Assembly: GCA_019155185.1 (NCBI GenBank)
Contig: CM032801.1
Span: forward strand, 3,615,616 to 3,679,615
Direction of reading: 5' to 3'
Source: Beaufortia kweichowensis
Lineage: Eukaryota > Chordata > Actinopteri > Cypriniformes > Gastromyzontidae
DNA: 64,000 nt
Shown here: piece by piece, positions 51,101-64,000 of the stretch
Position numbering within the stretch: position 1 is the stretch's first letter
Layout of the letters: every line of letters starts with the position of its first letter
Position numbers and translations under genes: made by a program
Notes under the pieces: model-generated
What the model was told of the DNA's origin: nothing
What the model saw: only the letters and a program-made list of their open reading frames with translations
Databases searched by the model: none

Positions 51101-52087
51101 CTGTAATCTCATGAGGGCAGATAGCAGGAGGTGTCTGGCGAGCAGGCCCGCAGATGCTGTACTGTGTCAGAATGTTTGTCATCCGTTCTGTTTGATGAAG
51201 TCCATTCATAAGAATGTAATCAGCTACACGAGGAGGAATCTCCCTACTTAAATCTAAAGAGTAATCAAACGAAATTACATAAATGTACACATTGATTTCC
51301 CATTGTTTTATGCATTTGATGTTATTTGCCCGTTAAGTGTTCCATTTGAGTCGATACAACCCTTGTAAAATTAAAATTTGTGCACTAGATGGTGGAGTAG
51401 TGCACAGTTTAAGTGTATAGTACATAATTTGGGACAGAACTTTTGACTTTAGCGCTTGATTTCAGTAGCAACTTCATGCACAGGTGTCCATCCAATAACC
51501 TTGTGTGAGCGGGAAACAGAATTACTCCGTAGACATTGGCAACGTCTCACTGACGGCCTTTGTTCTTCGGTTTCACAAACTAGACAACCATACCTTGCCA
51601 ATATTTTCTTCAGAAGGCCAGCAACGCTTACAGGAATGGAGGTTATTTCGTTTCCATTGATTTGACGCTCAGTTTACTGTTGCATTGAAACGTCTGGATA
51701 TTTCCAGTTCAAATTAATACTGTAACAGGAATATGTTCCTAGATTTTCTTAAAAAAGATGAATTAGCAAACAATGTTGAGAGGTTCTTACATCCACTGCC
51801 GTTGAGCCATCATTTAAACTTGCCGTTTTTTTTTTTCATCCACAGCTCAAAATCAATTTTCCTCCTCCTGTGCAGACCTGGCTCCTTCCTTTCACAGCGA
51901 TTATTTCTCATCGTGCCTATAATATTGAAGAGATTAATCATAGCTGAGAGAGGCACAAAGAGGATTAAAATTCCTGTTTCTCTTTCACTAGGTCTCAAAG
52001 TTCTCGCTTCTTATTTAAGAACCAAAATTGCATGAAAATTTCATGGGAAATCTAGTTTTCTTGATCTTTTGATCATGAGAGATTAAA
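45158..52087. other. Intergenic, no gene recognised
   Basis: A fragment of the GGCAGATGCTTTT repeat lies at 46677-46740 and remnants of the AGAACCTTT-type element near 46840-46945. The candidate small exon at 47987-48046 is discussed in the findings. The rest is ordinary AT-rich sequence. Confidence 0.5.
46677..46740. repeat. CAGATGCTTTT dispersed repeat fragment
   Basis: GCATTTACATTCGTTCATTT, AGCAGATGCTTTT and AAAGCGTCTTACAAACAAG match the family at 15811. A C7 run interrupts it. Confidence 0.6.
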
Positions 52088-52308
52088 TACACTGTAAAAA
52101 CTTTCAAAACCTTTTAGCCAGCCAGTGGTGAGTTGCTGTGACTTAAAAATAAGTTGAAATCGTTTAACTTAATTTAATGAGTTGAGATGATGTAAAAACA
52201 AAATCAACATCAGTTGTGTTACTTACATAGATAAAAGTTCTTCACAGGCAATTAATAATACTATGTTTTAAGTGCTTCCATGTTTTTGCTGACTGTAGTT
52301 TTTACACA
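52088..52308. mobile_element. Probable ACACTGTAAAAA-ended MITE
   Basis: It begins TACACTGTAAAAACTTTC, has the interior words TTAACTTAATTTAATGAGTT and TTGAGATGATGTAAAAAC, and ends near GTAGTTTTTACAC. This resembles a common cyprinid family of TA-flanked elements rich in AACTTAA. The right end is degraded. Confidence 0.45.
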
Positions 52309-52310
52309 TC

Positions 52311-52475
52311 GTTTCATTTACTGGTGACAGACAACTGAATTATAGAGATAAAAGACGGTAAAGAAACCAGTGATAAACCACCAAGTACAACAAAAATCAT
52401 CGGTGGAATTAGTATCTTGATAGAACGGTGTTACAAGCCTGGAACATTTCTTAAAGATGTTGAGAGAAGAAAGGC
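52311..52475 (+). repeat. 165-bp direct repeat, copy 1 (pairs with 55190-55360)
   Basis: Shares TTTCATTTACTGGTGACAGA and then, almost without change, ATCATCGGTGGAATTAGTAT through GATGTTGAGAG with a copy 2.9 kb to the right. It starts right at the end of a degraded MITE. Confidence 0.85.
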
Positions 52476-55189
52476 AATGAAATGAAATATTTTACTGGGT
52501 TAATATATCATGTAAAATGTGTTTTGAATTTGTTTGTTAATAATTTGAGCGTTTAAATAGGATGTTGTAGTGGCGAGACTCTAGTTGGAATAAAATGCAT
52601 GTTTGTCAGACTATCTGAAACACAGGAGCTCTTAAGGTTTGAGGTAAAACAAGAAGCAACCACTCACAAGTGCCAAAAATGACTAACAAAGACACAGCTA
52701 TTGTTCCACTAGTTTACCCCCTTTCCCTCTTTTTTGTTTTGTTTAATTTGCACAAATTATATTCTGAGTAGACATTCACTTATTCCTTTCCCACACCACC
52801 CTTCTACTCTCTTTCATCAGAAAGATGCAAACTGGTTTTTAAAGGTTTCCAGTAACCTATGTCACCTGCCTTCACTGATGAGTCCAACCCACATCAATTA
52901 GACCATTAGTGGGTCACGCACCCTAAACACTACTATAAGAGAGTAAAAGAGAGAGAGAGATATATTACTTTAATACCCCATTGTATCATTATTGCATTGT
53001 ATTTGTGAAAGGTGAACACATCAAAATGGAAATATATAGTATCTATCGTCAGCCCAATCCACTTCTTTTTTTTTTAAATATCTGTTTATTGAACTTTTAC
53101 AATAATAACAGGATGCAAATACAGAAGAATCATGAACAAATATTTTCTCAGCCCACCCCACCCCCAGAAAAAAAAGATAAATAAAATAATAATAAAAACA
53201 TTTTTAAATAAAATAATATATAAAATAAATAAATAAAATAGAAAGAAAATTAATATTATTATTAATAACAATAATAATAATAACAAAATACATTTTAAAA
53301 ATAAACTTGTTTTAAATTAAACAAACTAAGCCCAAGCCATTCTCGCCACTTATTAACTATAAGAACAGTGTGGACACAAGACGCAAAGTGTAATTATGGG
53401 CTCTGAATGTCTCATTACACAAAACACACTGACATGTGTACACATCGCTAACCATGAGCGAGGGTCATTTCACAGATATCTTATCTCCTGCACATTTGGG
53501 GAGAGAGAGATAAATCCAGCTCAAAGGCTGTGGCCCATGACAGGAATCCAATAAAGCCATGGGTTTGAAGTGAATAAGTCGATTATGAATGCTGACCCGG
53601 CTCTCCCCGAGGCCCCTTCACACCTGGAAATCACCGGCCGCAGATCTTCACAGGTATGTTGGCTTTCACATGGCCCGCTCCTTTCTCAACCACCTCTCGA
53701 TAAAGAAGTCAATGGCTGCCTCTCCTTTAACTAAAGCAGTAAAACAATTAGCCAACAGTTTGGAGGTGAAACGGTTTTTGACTCCCTTTTGTTCTGTGTG
53801 TACATGGATATGTTTGCGTCCTCATCGGTGTCTGACTCAACACCCTGATCGATTCTAAACCTGTTTCTCATCTCCATCCACGATCTGACAAGTCTGAACT
53901 CTCATAGGACTGTAGTCATGGAAAGTCAAGTAGGAAAAAGAGAAAGAGAGAGTGTAAATATTTGTAAAGATAATTGGACTTCTTTGGCGGGGATGCAACT
54001 GGAAGGATAAAGTAAATATGAAAGTACAAGCAGCACATGAAAATGTCATATTTCTTTTGCAGTTGTAATGTAAGTGGTCAGGCATGAGGGTGGTGCTCAG
54101 ATATGTTTTCAAATGCATTTTGGAAATGTACTGACATTGTTTAAAGTTGTTCATATTCAATATTGTAGTTCTATGGAGAAAATGTTTTTGTGTTGATGAT
54201 CAATTGTCAACTTCTTTCTAACCTTTAGGATTAAACAAGCCATTTTTCTGCTGTGCCTTTAAGACATCTATGTCAACACCTTTACCTCATGTGAAATGAG
54301 AAACGGAAAGGTCAAGGTTTGGCTAGTGAGCATATCTAAGTGAACCCCTGCTGGTGCATGACGTAATTACATCACCTGCTTGCAAAAGCATCTTTCTCTA
54401 TTTATTGTCATGAAAAGTAACATACAAATCAGTATTTCAATAAGCTATATATGTTATTTTAATGTTTTGCAGGACTTTTAAAGGCATGGATGTGTACCCG
54501 TTGACATCACAGCTCAGGTTAGTCGCTCTACAGTCAGTGTTGCGATGACATAATTGTATGCGGTTTTGGAGTGATTAGTCACAATCATGCATTTCCTGCT
54601 GCATTAGCCAAATACCTGCCATAGAGATGAATAGACATGCTAACAGATAACTTCTCCAGGTATTTATAGGCCTCCTTGTGAGAAATGGTGGTTTTGCTGC
54701 CCTTGCTTGAGCCGTGTGTTGGCTGCTGGCTCTAATGTGGTTCAGTCCTCAATAAAATTCTATTTGCAAAGCCTTAATTACATTAGGAAATGCATGCAGA
54801 GATACTTCCAATCAGATTCATTTAGTCTGTGAATGGCTGTCTTCCACAATATTATAAGGGAAAGTATTTTAACGAAAATTACTCTTCACTTTTATTGGCA
54901 GACTAAAGTGATGTAGGACTTCAGCTACTCCTTTCTAACATTTGAAAATGTTCAAAATGAGCAAGTTTTACTTTCAATAAATGGTGTTTTTGGACCAGAG
55001 AGGAAGTTTTGAGTCACAGTATGTTTTCATAGAACAATGAACTCTTATCTCTAATTTGATTTCCCACAATATGGCCCCTTTAATCCATGGAAAAATGTGC
55101 TGTGAAATAGCACAACTGGCTTAACCGCTGGGACATTATTTCATAAGCGAGGTTAGTCGTGTACACACTACTGCAGGAAACGGCTTATT
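52476..55189. other. Intergenic, no gene recognised
   Basis: Contains the possible retroelement 3' end at 53066. A block at 53340-53880 is less AT-rich; short ORFs there match nothing I know. Confidence 0.5.
53066..53300 (-). mobile_element. Possible 3' end of a truncated retroelement or retrocopy
   Basis: On the minus strand an AATAAA (53085-53090) is followed after nine bases by an A10 run (53066-53075), as at a polyadenylated end. Further upstream on that strand is a TATTTATT/AATAAT-rich stretch. No 5' end or target duplication was found, and the source was not identified. Confidence 0.35.
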
Positions 55190-55360
55190 GTTTCATTTAC
55201 TGGTGACAGACAACAGAATTATAGAGACCAAGGACAGTAAAGAATCAGCCAGTGATAATAAACCATTGAGTACAAAAAATCATCGGTGGAATTAGTATCT
55301 TGATAGAATGGTGTTACAAGCCTGGAACATTTCTTAAAGATGTTGAGAGAGAGAGAAAGC
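55190..55360 (+). repeat. 165-bp direct repeat, copy 2 (pairs with 52311-52475)
   Basis: Second copy. The distal 66 bases differ from copy 1 by about one base, while the proximal part has several small gaps, so conservation is uneven. Confidence 0.85.
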
Positions 55361-58300
55361 AGTCGAACAATGTTATAAGAAGTCTTAAAAATCTTTTTTC
55401 TTACACATGATGTATGATGTGTGTAATTTTTCCATGTTTCTTTGAGCATCCCAACATAGGACTTACTATTTCTGTAGTATAGAGTTTGTACCGTACATTG
55501 TGCACATTGTCTGACCAGTAAAAAAAAAACAGTTTTTAGTTTTTAAAAACGACACTTAATACTTTAAGCCAATCTTGCTTCATCACCCTTAAACTCTTTT
55601 GAGATCTGTTTGGCACCAGCAGTTTTTCAGCATCAGCAATAAGTCTCCATGTGTCTGGGCTGCCTTTCACAACACTTGTTTTCATGTTTATGCTTTCATA
55701 TTTAGTTTGGCTGAAAGGTTTCTGAAAACATATTTTTAGCCCTCCGAAGTAAAATCGTAATGAAGTGAAACTGTTCTGTGTGTTTGAGAGGATGAAAGCG
55801 TGCTGTACACATATATTTGGTGGTGTAGTCAGTCCTCACAGGAAGATGTGGATTTGTTTACATGTGCCTTTCCATCAACAGATCTGTTGAGCTTTCACTC
55901 GCAGATGATGAACTAGACGACACGATTAAATCACTGTCCACTACACCTTCATTCCAGCCAGCAGTCAACAGGAACAAGAGGGCCATACACTGATGGAGGT
56001 CTGACTCAACACACACACATTTACATGTATCAGTGGAACTTACATGAACAAAAAAAATAAAAAATATACATTCACAGGTTTTGTATAAATATGTGTGTGT
56101 AGGTTTGTGTGCAGTCTACTCTGAAAAATATACAATACAATTCACATATAACAATATATGCTATACTTTAGTGTTCTTTATATATATATATATATATTTT
56201 ATAAGTACATATCAAACAGCATGAGAGTAAAAACATAACATTTCTTAATTCTTTTAAATAATATAAATTATGGGTGTCACAATATACCAGTATTGATAAT
56301 AACTGTGATATCAAAAACCACTGTGTGCTGAATTATTTATAATATACATGTAGAATTAGTATAATATTATGTCTTAAGAGCCAAAATGGTATTAAACTCT
56401 CTCTTACCACCGCCTTTACATCCATATTTTGAGTGTGATTTATTAGCCAAAAAAGAAAACACAAAATAAACAAAATTAAGGATGAATTTAACTGATCTTA
56501 TTATTGAATTCTTCGGGAAAGAACTGTTTAAAAGGTAACGCGATAATATTGTTATCATGAATTTATTTGGCTTAATATAAATAAATGATTATTGTTTATT
56601 ATTATTAGTTACTTTTTTAGACTTACATACAACCAATATAATTACTCCAAACTCTGTAATGCATTTTGCTCAAACATTTACCAATACATTAGAAATCAGT
56701 TGTATTTTGCTGGTATGTTTGGAGGCATTTTAGATTTTAGTTTTTATAACTCTTCTGCATTATTCAGTTCTACATCATACAATAATTGTAAACTTCTTGC
56801 TGTGCATGAATCAGACATGAAAGTCATTTTAATTCAATCCTGTTTCTGATTTGGTGTCAGTTTGATTCTCTTTGGAATCATTTTGTTGTCCAACATAACA
56901 AGCACACCTCATTTCTCTCTCTCGCTCTCTCTTGTCCACATATCTCTCCAGAAAACTTCTCTCATGATGAATTTTAATGTATTGCCTGTCAGTTACACAT
57001 GGACCCCTTTAATCTCTGTCTCTCTCTCCTCTCGTATCCCTCCCACAGATGGAGTCTGTGTGGAGCCTGTCATTCAGGTCTTCAGAGAGACAGACAGCAG
57101 AGACACACGGCAGATGATTTATAGCTGTAAGGTGAGACCAGGTGAGACAAAAAAAAGCATTTTTCAGTTGTGCCAGTCATCAGAGGGTCAGATCTCATTA
57201 GCCGTCTGATTTATGGAGACTGAGGAAGGGTCACCGAGCTGTGGGATTCGTGATTTAATGGTGATAGTGGAAGTGTCATGGAATGCGCTGGAATTTTGGG
57301 TGGAAATGAATCTAGTTGTGGTTGTCAAAGGCACAAACCTTTAACCTTGATTGCAATACTTTGACAGTAAGATTACCTCCAAATTTTTATTTGGTCACAG
57401 TTAGACAACTTCAAGTTATTCAACTTGAAATAAACATATCCTTCAAAGAAAATACAATCCCATAATGCACTGCAAGCAGCTTTAAAAAAATCAGCTCAGT
57501 GAAGTTTTACAATTTCTCTATTTGTATTGTGCTTTTGTGTGCCTGATATCACATCACAACGTAACTATTTTACAAAGTGCCGATTTTGTGTAAATTTATA
57601 TTATATAATATTATAAAAAGCAAGCATGAAAGTCCACCCCTTTGTGCTGAAATGGTTCTTTATAGCACTACTGCAGAATCTATAAGGCAACAGTCTTTAT
57701 GGATTAAGTGCTAAAAAGGGTTAAGCTAAAGAACACTTATTTGGTATTATAAAGAACTGTTTTTCTTAAGCAGTGTGAACAAATTCATACTAATTAGCCA
57801 CCAAATCGCTAAGATGTAAAAATTATGAACTGGCAGTATTTTAAATGATTATATGTGATTGCATTTTTTGGCAGATGTATGCCATGTAGTTATTTACTTA
57901 TGGCACGTTCTTGCACAGTCGGTGCTTTTGATTATGAACTGGAAGTTCTCCCCTTTAAACAGTCTTTACAAATTAACTTGAAATATTCCCTTGAGGTGAA
58001 CACATTTCCAAACATTCCAAGACAGAGAGCCAACCCTGACCATAGATAACACACAGTGAGGCTGTCACACCCTCCTTGGACAAACTGTCTCCACATCTGG
58101 ACATGTCTCCACTCACCCCTGGGTCTCATGTGTCCAAACTGAGCCCAGGATGCGAGAATGTGGTCATTGTGATGGAATTTACCACGTTTATCATGTTCCT
58201 GCAATACCTCTTCACCGCCCAGCAGTTTCACAGTTGTGATCCAAAAATTACCTTGTAAAAACATGCTGTGACTATCTTTAATAGATGATTTCTCAATGGT

Positions 58301-61300
58301 GATTCTCTCAGTTGTCTTGAAAGTGTTTGAGGTATGTGCAGACCTCCTTGGGGTTAGTTAAGTCAAAAGACTTGACTGTTGTGTGACGTCCGTGTGCAGA
58401 CACGAGTTTAGCCCGGGGACTGATGAACTGCACTATGGAAATAAAGAGACCGTCGGCTCGCCGGCTGCCAGCGGAACATCACTCTCACTTTATATGAAGG
58501 TGTTGAGTGCTGGAGACAAAGCAAACAGCTGATGATTTAAGATCCAGCAGAGGCAGCGGTATCTGTCCAGCAGAACTACAAACAAGGTTAAATTAAGATG
58601 AATCGCCTCTGTGTCCTGCACAGTAGTGAATTTCAGATTACAGAGAAAATTAAAAGCAGTTCAGATCTATAAGCTTCCTTTCATATGGAAAACATATTCA
58701 AGTTTACTTGTTTAATCTGTTGATATGAATATAAGATCCAGTTTATTTTTAAGGTAAGAAGTGTATGAAGGCTTAACATTATGATCAGAATGTTGGCAAA
58801 AGTTTAATGTAAAGGGATAATTATTCAATCTCATGTCAAAACACTTATTTGTGTGGGTCACAACAGACGTTTTATATGTAAGACCAGAGTTGGAATAATT
58901 AGGAAACAATACAAAAATTTCATGATAGGACAATGAAGAAATAAAAAATGATGGCTGGATTAAACAAATACAAATATTTACGTATTTTCCATTATTTTTA
59001 TCTTTTAATAATCATTTTTCGTCTCCATGTTTTTCTTCTTTTCTATTTTATTTTTTATATTTTCTGAAACCACACCAGTGACTAGATTATGCTTTGAGAA
59101 TGCACACAATATTAATGCTTCTATTTCTGAAAATAAAATGTGTTCAACGAAATGTGCTTAACTTTCACTCTATGGCTTACTTTTCTGTACATGAACTCTC
59201 GACCCGTAATGAACTGGAGCTACCCCAAGCACCACCTCCCTTGTTCTCAAACAAATTAACAAATAACAAACAAACAAATTGAAAAAAATAAATGTGGAAA
59301 TGTATACATCTGGAGAAAAATAAACTTTTATATGTTAAAATATAAATATTTTAGAAAAAAAGGTGGTCACATAAAATACAAAAAATAATTAAAAAATACA
59401 AAATAAATAATGTATTCCTTTGTTTATTTTCTTATTATTTTGTCCTCCATAGTTTTACATATTGGTTACATGCAACATTATTTCTAAAAACTAACATAAC
59501 AGCATTGTCTTTTCTGCAGGTGGTTTACAGGTCAACAGTTTGAGAAGAATCTTGCAGAGCAAGTTAAAGTTGACATATTTATAGCCAGTTAGCTAAATCA
59601 TACCATATCCGGTTTATGACAGAAGCAAGAATAATCTCCTTGAAGCATACTGAACACTTATATTGTATATTATTTCATGTTTCTCAATTTGTTTTGCCAA
59701 CCTGGATTTTTAATATGTTGTTAGTTTTTCTCTGAATCATGATGTTTTAATGCTGTTCTGTATCCACTGTATTGCTCTCAGTTCTGTTTTTGCAAGCTTG
59801 TGCATGTATGAATTACACATTATTATGATTATTTTGATTATTAAGCATATATTTATATAAGCAGTCTTCCATCTTTTGGGTGGAAGTGACAGGCCATTAC
59901 CGTGTCAGTGTGAATGACGCAGTACGCTCAGAACATTGTTTTTTCCTACGCTGAATGTTTGCAATATGACATCACGTTCTGATGATGTAATGCTGCTCAA
60001 ACTGAGAGGTTTTCAGAGCACAGTGCGTGACGCTCATCGCTGTTATGAATCCACTCTCTGTACTGTGTGTTTTTAGAGTCGTATAAATATCCAGCCCATT
60101 CTCTCCACTGTATGACAGTCAAACATCTACTCTGTTGGGAATGAAAGGCCCTGTGGCTTGTTTTGTGGCAGCTGCTCATTAATTCGAGCACATAGGGTGA
60201 TATATATGGCCAGGAATATCGGCAGACCCTCGGATCTTCTAAATCTGACTCGGGTCGCTGCAGCGTACAGCTCTTTTGGCACTTAAAATGTGCCGCGTGA
60301 TTTCTTGCCTGCCTCGTAAACACACAGGCGCTGGGGCTGCGATAAGCCCCTCGGATTCTTTTGAAGTGCATGAACGCTTGTCTTGGAAAGAGATCGTGGC
60401 ATGTACAGTATAAACACACATCTTGGATTCACATTTTACATAGACGTATAAAGAAAGAGACACAATGATTTTGGGAGTATGTTGTCAGAGAAAAAGATTG
60501 CGATACTGGCTTTCCAAACCTCTGAAAGTTGAGTAGGAAAAAAGAGAAGAACATAGTCGATCGTAAATCATTTCAATCTGTGTCTTGGCTCTGCTTTACA
60601 AACACAAAAGAGAATTTTTCCTTTCTCTCAATGCCATGTCCTTTTGTACCAATGTAATGCCACTGAATTAGATGTGGCTGCAGTAGCACGAGCCAAGTCT
60701 TTCCCAAATCCAGTTTTCCCTCTCTTGGGTCTAAAGCTGTGTTCGGTCACAACCACAAAATGGGTCACCGGTCTGTTCTGGTAGGGTCACAGACTGTAAG
60801 AAAAAAGCAATGCTAACAAAATGATAACGGAAGGAAAAATCCTTTATACGTTTTGCAAAAGTTGTGTGTCCAATAAAACTGATCTGTTGCTCGGTAGATT
60901 AGAGATACGCCAGATTAGACAAACGGCAAAATGGTTTGCGTGACATGCCCTCATCCTCAAAAAACATGTATAAAACTAAACAAAACTACGGAAGAAAATA
61001 CAACCCAGACATTAAATACAGGTTCATTTCCAAGAGAATAAACATACTTTGTGCCTACCACAATGCGTTTTGTGCAGTGAATTATTGGCTTAATAAATAT
61101 CACATAATAATACATTTCATGATTTTAAAGACATTTGTTATATAAACAAAAGTGTCTTGTCACCATTGATGTCTAATGTAAAATCTGGATCCTGTTTTAA
61201 CAGCACCAAAACCAGTTAAACCACTAACCTAAATGACAACAGACAGAATACTCAGTGCAGACAGCAGTGTGGATTGGTGAGGATAGTACACAAAGGGCAA

Positions 61301-62375
61301 AACACAATGACACACACTATGACAATCACAGCCGTCTCGTTTTAGAATCTGGTGAGTACATGCTCGACATGAGGCAGCTCACAAACAAACTTTCGCATCT
61401 GGTGTTATTGTAATTATTTCTAGCTTTGGCTTGACTGGTGATAACCTTGAAGCAACACCCATGAATGAATGAAGGTGTCTGGGTAAGGCAGTCATGAAAA
61501 TTAAAAAGTGAGCAGTGATTGAGATTGAAAGACCAGTGTTTTCTTTTTCTAACCAGCAAGTTTGGGCTGAAATACCTCCAGATGGAGCCTTGATTCCGCA
61601 GAAAAACATCTAATTTCAGCATATTAGCATAAATCTGACAATATTTTTGTCTTGCATGTTTTATTTAGCCAGTTGCATGGGTTAAATATTTAAAGTGCTG
61701 CTGTGCCATGGTTTCATTTCTTAGATTTTGTTAGATCTGCCTCTCTATCGCCATCTCTGCTTGAAACATAAAATTGCAAGCTAAATGTGGGTTAAAACAT
61801 CTGATATTTACCCCCAAATCTGTTTATTCTATAATTACAGATTTACATACAGTATCTTATTGTTGTGATAAAATGTCTTAACTGACATTTGGCTAACTGT
61901 ATAACTGCAACAGTATAATTAATGAATTCACCTGTAGTTTTCCACAAATCCTTCTTGTTTGTTGACCTGTTTCCTGTAGGCAAACTGAGCTCAGTGCTAC
62001 AGATGGAGTCCAGGGGAACACGTACAGTATGTGAAGTTGGCTGTTCTGTACTGAATGCAGGCATTGAGAAGTGTTTCCGAGCGAGAGCCGTATGGATGTG
62101 CAGAATTCTGTCTGAGATGGGTGATAACAGATCAACACTGGTCACACAGATCCAGGTGCTCACAGAAATCTGAGAAAACTGTTGGCATACAGGAAGAATA
62201 AAGCTATACAATTACAATTCATTTAACTTTTGCTTTTATTTTAATGTTTTGATTTTATGTTGACCTAAAGATAAATAGTGTACGCCACAGACATCTTAAG
62301 ATTTTAGAAGTATTTAAAAAAGTGAAATCTCTGACTTTTGACTGCAGACTTGTTTTTTTAGGTTTCATCCATTAT
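55361..62375. other. Intergenic, no gene recognised
   Basis: AT-rich overall, with a TA run at 56181-56200 and remnants of the AAAGAAC-type element near 57640-57775. The block 59880-60440 is markedly more GC-rich and non-repetitive, a candidate conserved non-coding element. A possible exon at 57050-57132 is discussed in the findings. Confidence 0.5.
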
Positions 62376-62625
62376 TAAAAGGATAGTTCTGATAGTTAAA
62401 GGGAAGTTTCTGTCATCATTTATTCTTCCCCACGTCATTCAAAACCTGTATATGACTCTTTCTTCTGTGTAACACAGAAGATATTTTGAGAAATGTCTCG
62501 GTGGTTTTGTGTTCACACAATAGAGGTGTGGTCAGTGTTGTTTGGTTACCAACATTCTTCAAAATATCTTCTTTTGTGTTCTGCAGAAGAAAGAAAGTCA
62601 TGCTAATTTGCAATGACATGATGTC
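62376..62625. mobile_element. AAAGGGA-type DNA element, copy 4
   Basis: Contains AAAGGGAAGTTTCTGTCATC, TTCAAAACCTGTATATGACT, GTTTGGTTACCAACATTC and TTCAAAATATCTTCTTTTGT. The right end is worn. Confidence 0.75.
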
Positions 62626-64000
62626 ACACACTTTTTTCACACACATTTAGGATCTCGTGTGATTTCCCCTCATCAATCACAGAATTACAGTTGCAGCCAA
62701 TAGGCATTTAATTAATGGCCCATCACACATACGCAGTTTGACAGTTGTGAGTGACAGATTGATTGACAGGCCATCAGTGTTTGAGCTTCTCAGCATCTTT
62801 TCACAGACCCTTCCGCATATGAATGAAGGACTGGAGGAGGATGGAGGGTGAGCTCACACGCAGCAATGAGGGAGGTAAAGGTTAGTGTTGGGGGTGGCAC
62901 AACCCTAATGACCCCAATTCTACCACCCTGATAAAAAGCTGTTTTTTACTGCTAAATGGGCTTTGTGCCTTCGCCTCCACTTTCCTCATGGGAACTCGCT
63001 CTGAGTGTGTGCTGTAAGGAGTGGGTCGCAAGAGCCAGACGTGGCATTCGGCCATTCCCAATGAACAATGGCAAAGAATAGCTTTATTAGGTTTCTTCAG
63101 GCCTATATAGAAGAGCTTTTGGAAAGCCTGAATGGGTTCAGACCGCCGGGCCTCTCTCACCCTCCACCGTCTCAGCTCTATTGACTAAGAAACAGGGCAG
63201 CTACTGGAGTTTAGAGATTATGTCAATTAGCAGAAGAAGGTGGTCCTCGTTTTAACTCTTGCTTGAGCTCTCAGGGCCCAGAGGTCAAAGTTTGTGACCC
63301 CGCTGCCAAAACACGAAGGCTTAACCGTCAGCGTGACCTTTCCGGCAACCTTGACCCCTCAGGGGCCCCTGCGTTGGTTTCGTCCCACCTAAATGGATTT
63401 ATATATCAGATCCCATTTTTTCCACAGTGGCATAAATCTCTCGCTGGACGTGTTTGGAGGAAGCGTGATGGACTTTACAGATGCTGCTGTCTTAAATTAT
63501 GAGCTCCTGTGCTGGCGATTAATTCTGCGCTGCTGATGAGGGTCGTCGGATGCGTTTGCCTTAGATGATTTTTCATGTCAGCGCTCCTGCGCTGATCCAC
63601 CATGGAAGGTCTTGCTGTCTCTCGTGGACCAGAGGTCACATTAACACCCGTGTTTTTCTGTCTCACACTACACATCCCATTTGTCCTGGAATTCAGACAC
63701 ATCCAGGAAAAAGTGCAAGGTCTTACCAATGTCAACATGATCTTTACATCTCTTTTCCGTCATCAGTCTCTCTCTCTCTCTTTTTGATATTAGTATTAAA
63801 ATGTATAAAACAACAGAAATAATAAACTGAAGTACAAATAGGATATGATCTTAACAATTACCAAAGCAACAATTACCAAAAAAATTCTCTAATTTTGTTC
63901 TTCCAAATATATTTATTGCACGGATGTTTTGAAAGATGCTCAGATTCACGCACCAAACTGAACCCTTCTTGAACCTTCTATAAAGACATGTCAACTTGGA
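62626..64000. other. Intergenic, GC-richer, no gene recognised
   Basis: Non-repetitive and less AT-rich than the rest, especially 62880-63170 and 63240-63620. It includes AACAATGG (SOX-like, near 63064) and a 6-bp-arm palindrome CAGCGCTCCTGCGCTG near 63580. It could be regulatory; the short open frames show no known domain. Confidence 0.4.

Noticed and set aside
59997..60419. 140-codon minus-strand open frame
   Set aside because: No known motif, and the surrounding GC-rich block explains the lack of stops. Kept only as a possible conserved non-coding element.
37700..64000. A neighbouring gene such as sfrp1, expected upstream of zmat4 from vertebrate synteny
   Set aside because: I saw no cysteine-rich frizzled-like or netrin-like exon on either strand. 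In mammals the distance is large, so its absence here is not surprising.

Overview
The window reads as teleost fish nuclear DNA, most likely from a cyprinid (zebrafish or carp group). The evidence is an AT-rich host sequence with long introns, very long GA and AAT microsatellites, many short terminal-inverted-repeat (TIR) elements of cyprinid type, and a Rex3/RTE LINE. It is not prokaryotic or viral: there are no operons, ribosome binding sites or long open frames. I found one protein-coding gene with confidence.

That gene is zmat4 (zinc finger matrin-type 4) on the minus strand. It fills roughly the left 37.7 kb, read from right to left. A CpG-rich promoter and a predicted non-coding first exon lie near 37.4-37.7 kb. 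Coding exons follow at 19072-19176, 14751-14843, 7480-7639 and 5594-5818. The splice sites and phases of these four exons fit together and give the first 194 residues, with three of the family's four C2H2 (matrin/U1-like) zinc fingers. The last exon, carrying finger four and the stop, is not visible and should lie beyond the left edge.

The introns hold the mobile and repetitive DNA. Intron 5 has a PIF/Harbinger-like MITE (miniature TIR element) with a TTA target duplication, a pair of 200-bp direct repeats and a 360-bp AAT/GATAAT array. Intron 3 has a MITE nested inside another MITE and several other small elements. Intron 2 begins directly with a 250-bp pyrimidine tract. Intron 1 (18.2 kb) holds a second GA array, a solo LTR with 5-bp target duplications, a near-complete but dead Rex3 LINE inserted into one half of an older tandem duplication, a puzzling 62-bp inverted repeat with a 35-bp perfect direct repeat beside it, and a hAT MITE with a perfect 8-bp target duplication.

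Upstream of the promoter, 38.15-38.36 kb holds a duplicated block. Each copy carries a triple direct repeat (1-bp spacing) of nuclear-receptor half-sites. From about 38.6 kb to the right end I see no convincing gene: only AT-rich intergenic DNA, MITEs, a duplicated 165-bp segment, and a few GC-richer blocks that could be conserved non-coding elements. I found no new biological system here. The most notable signals are the pyrimidine tract at the exon 2 donor, the duplicated half-site array upstream of the promoter, the upstream ORFs, and the layered insertion history in intron 1.
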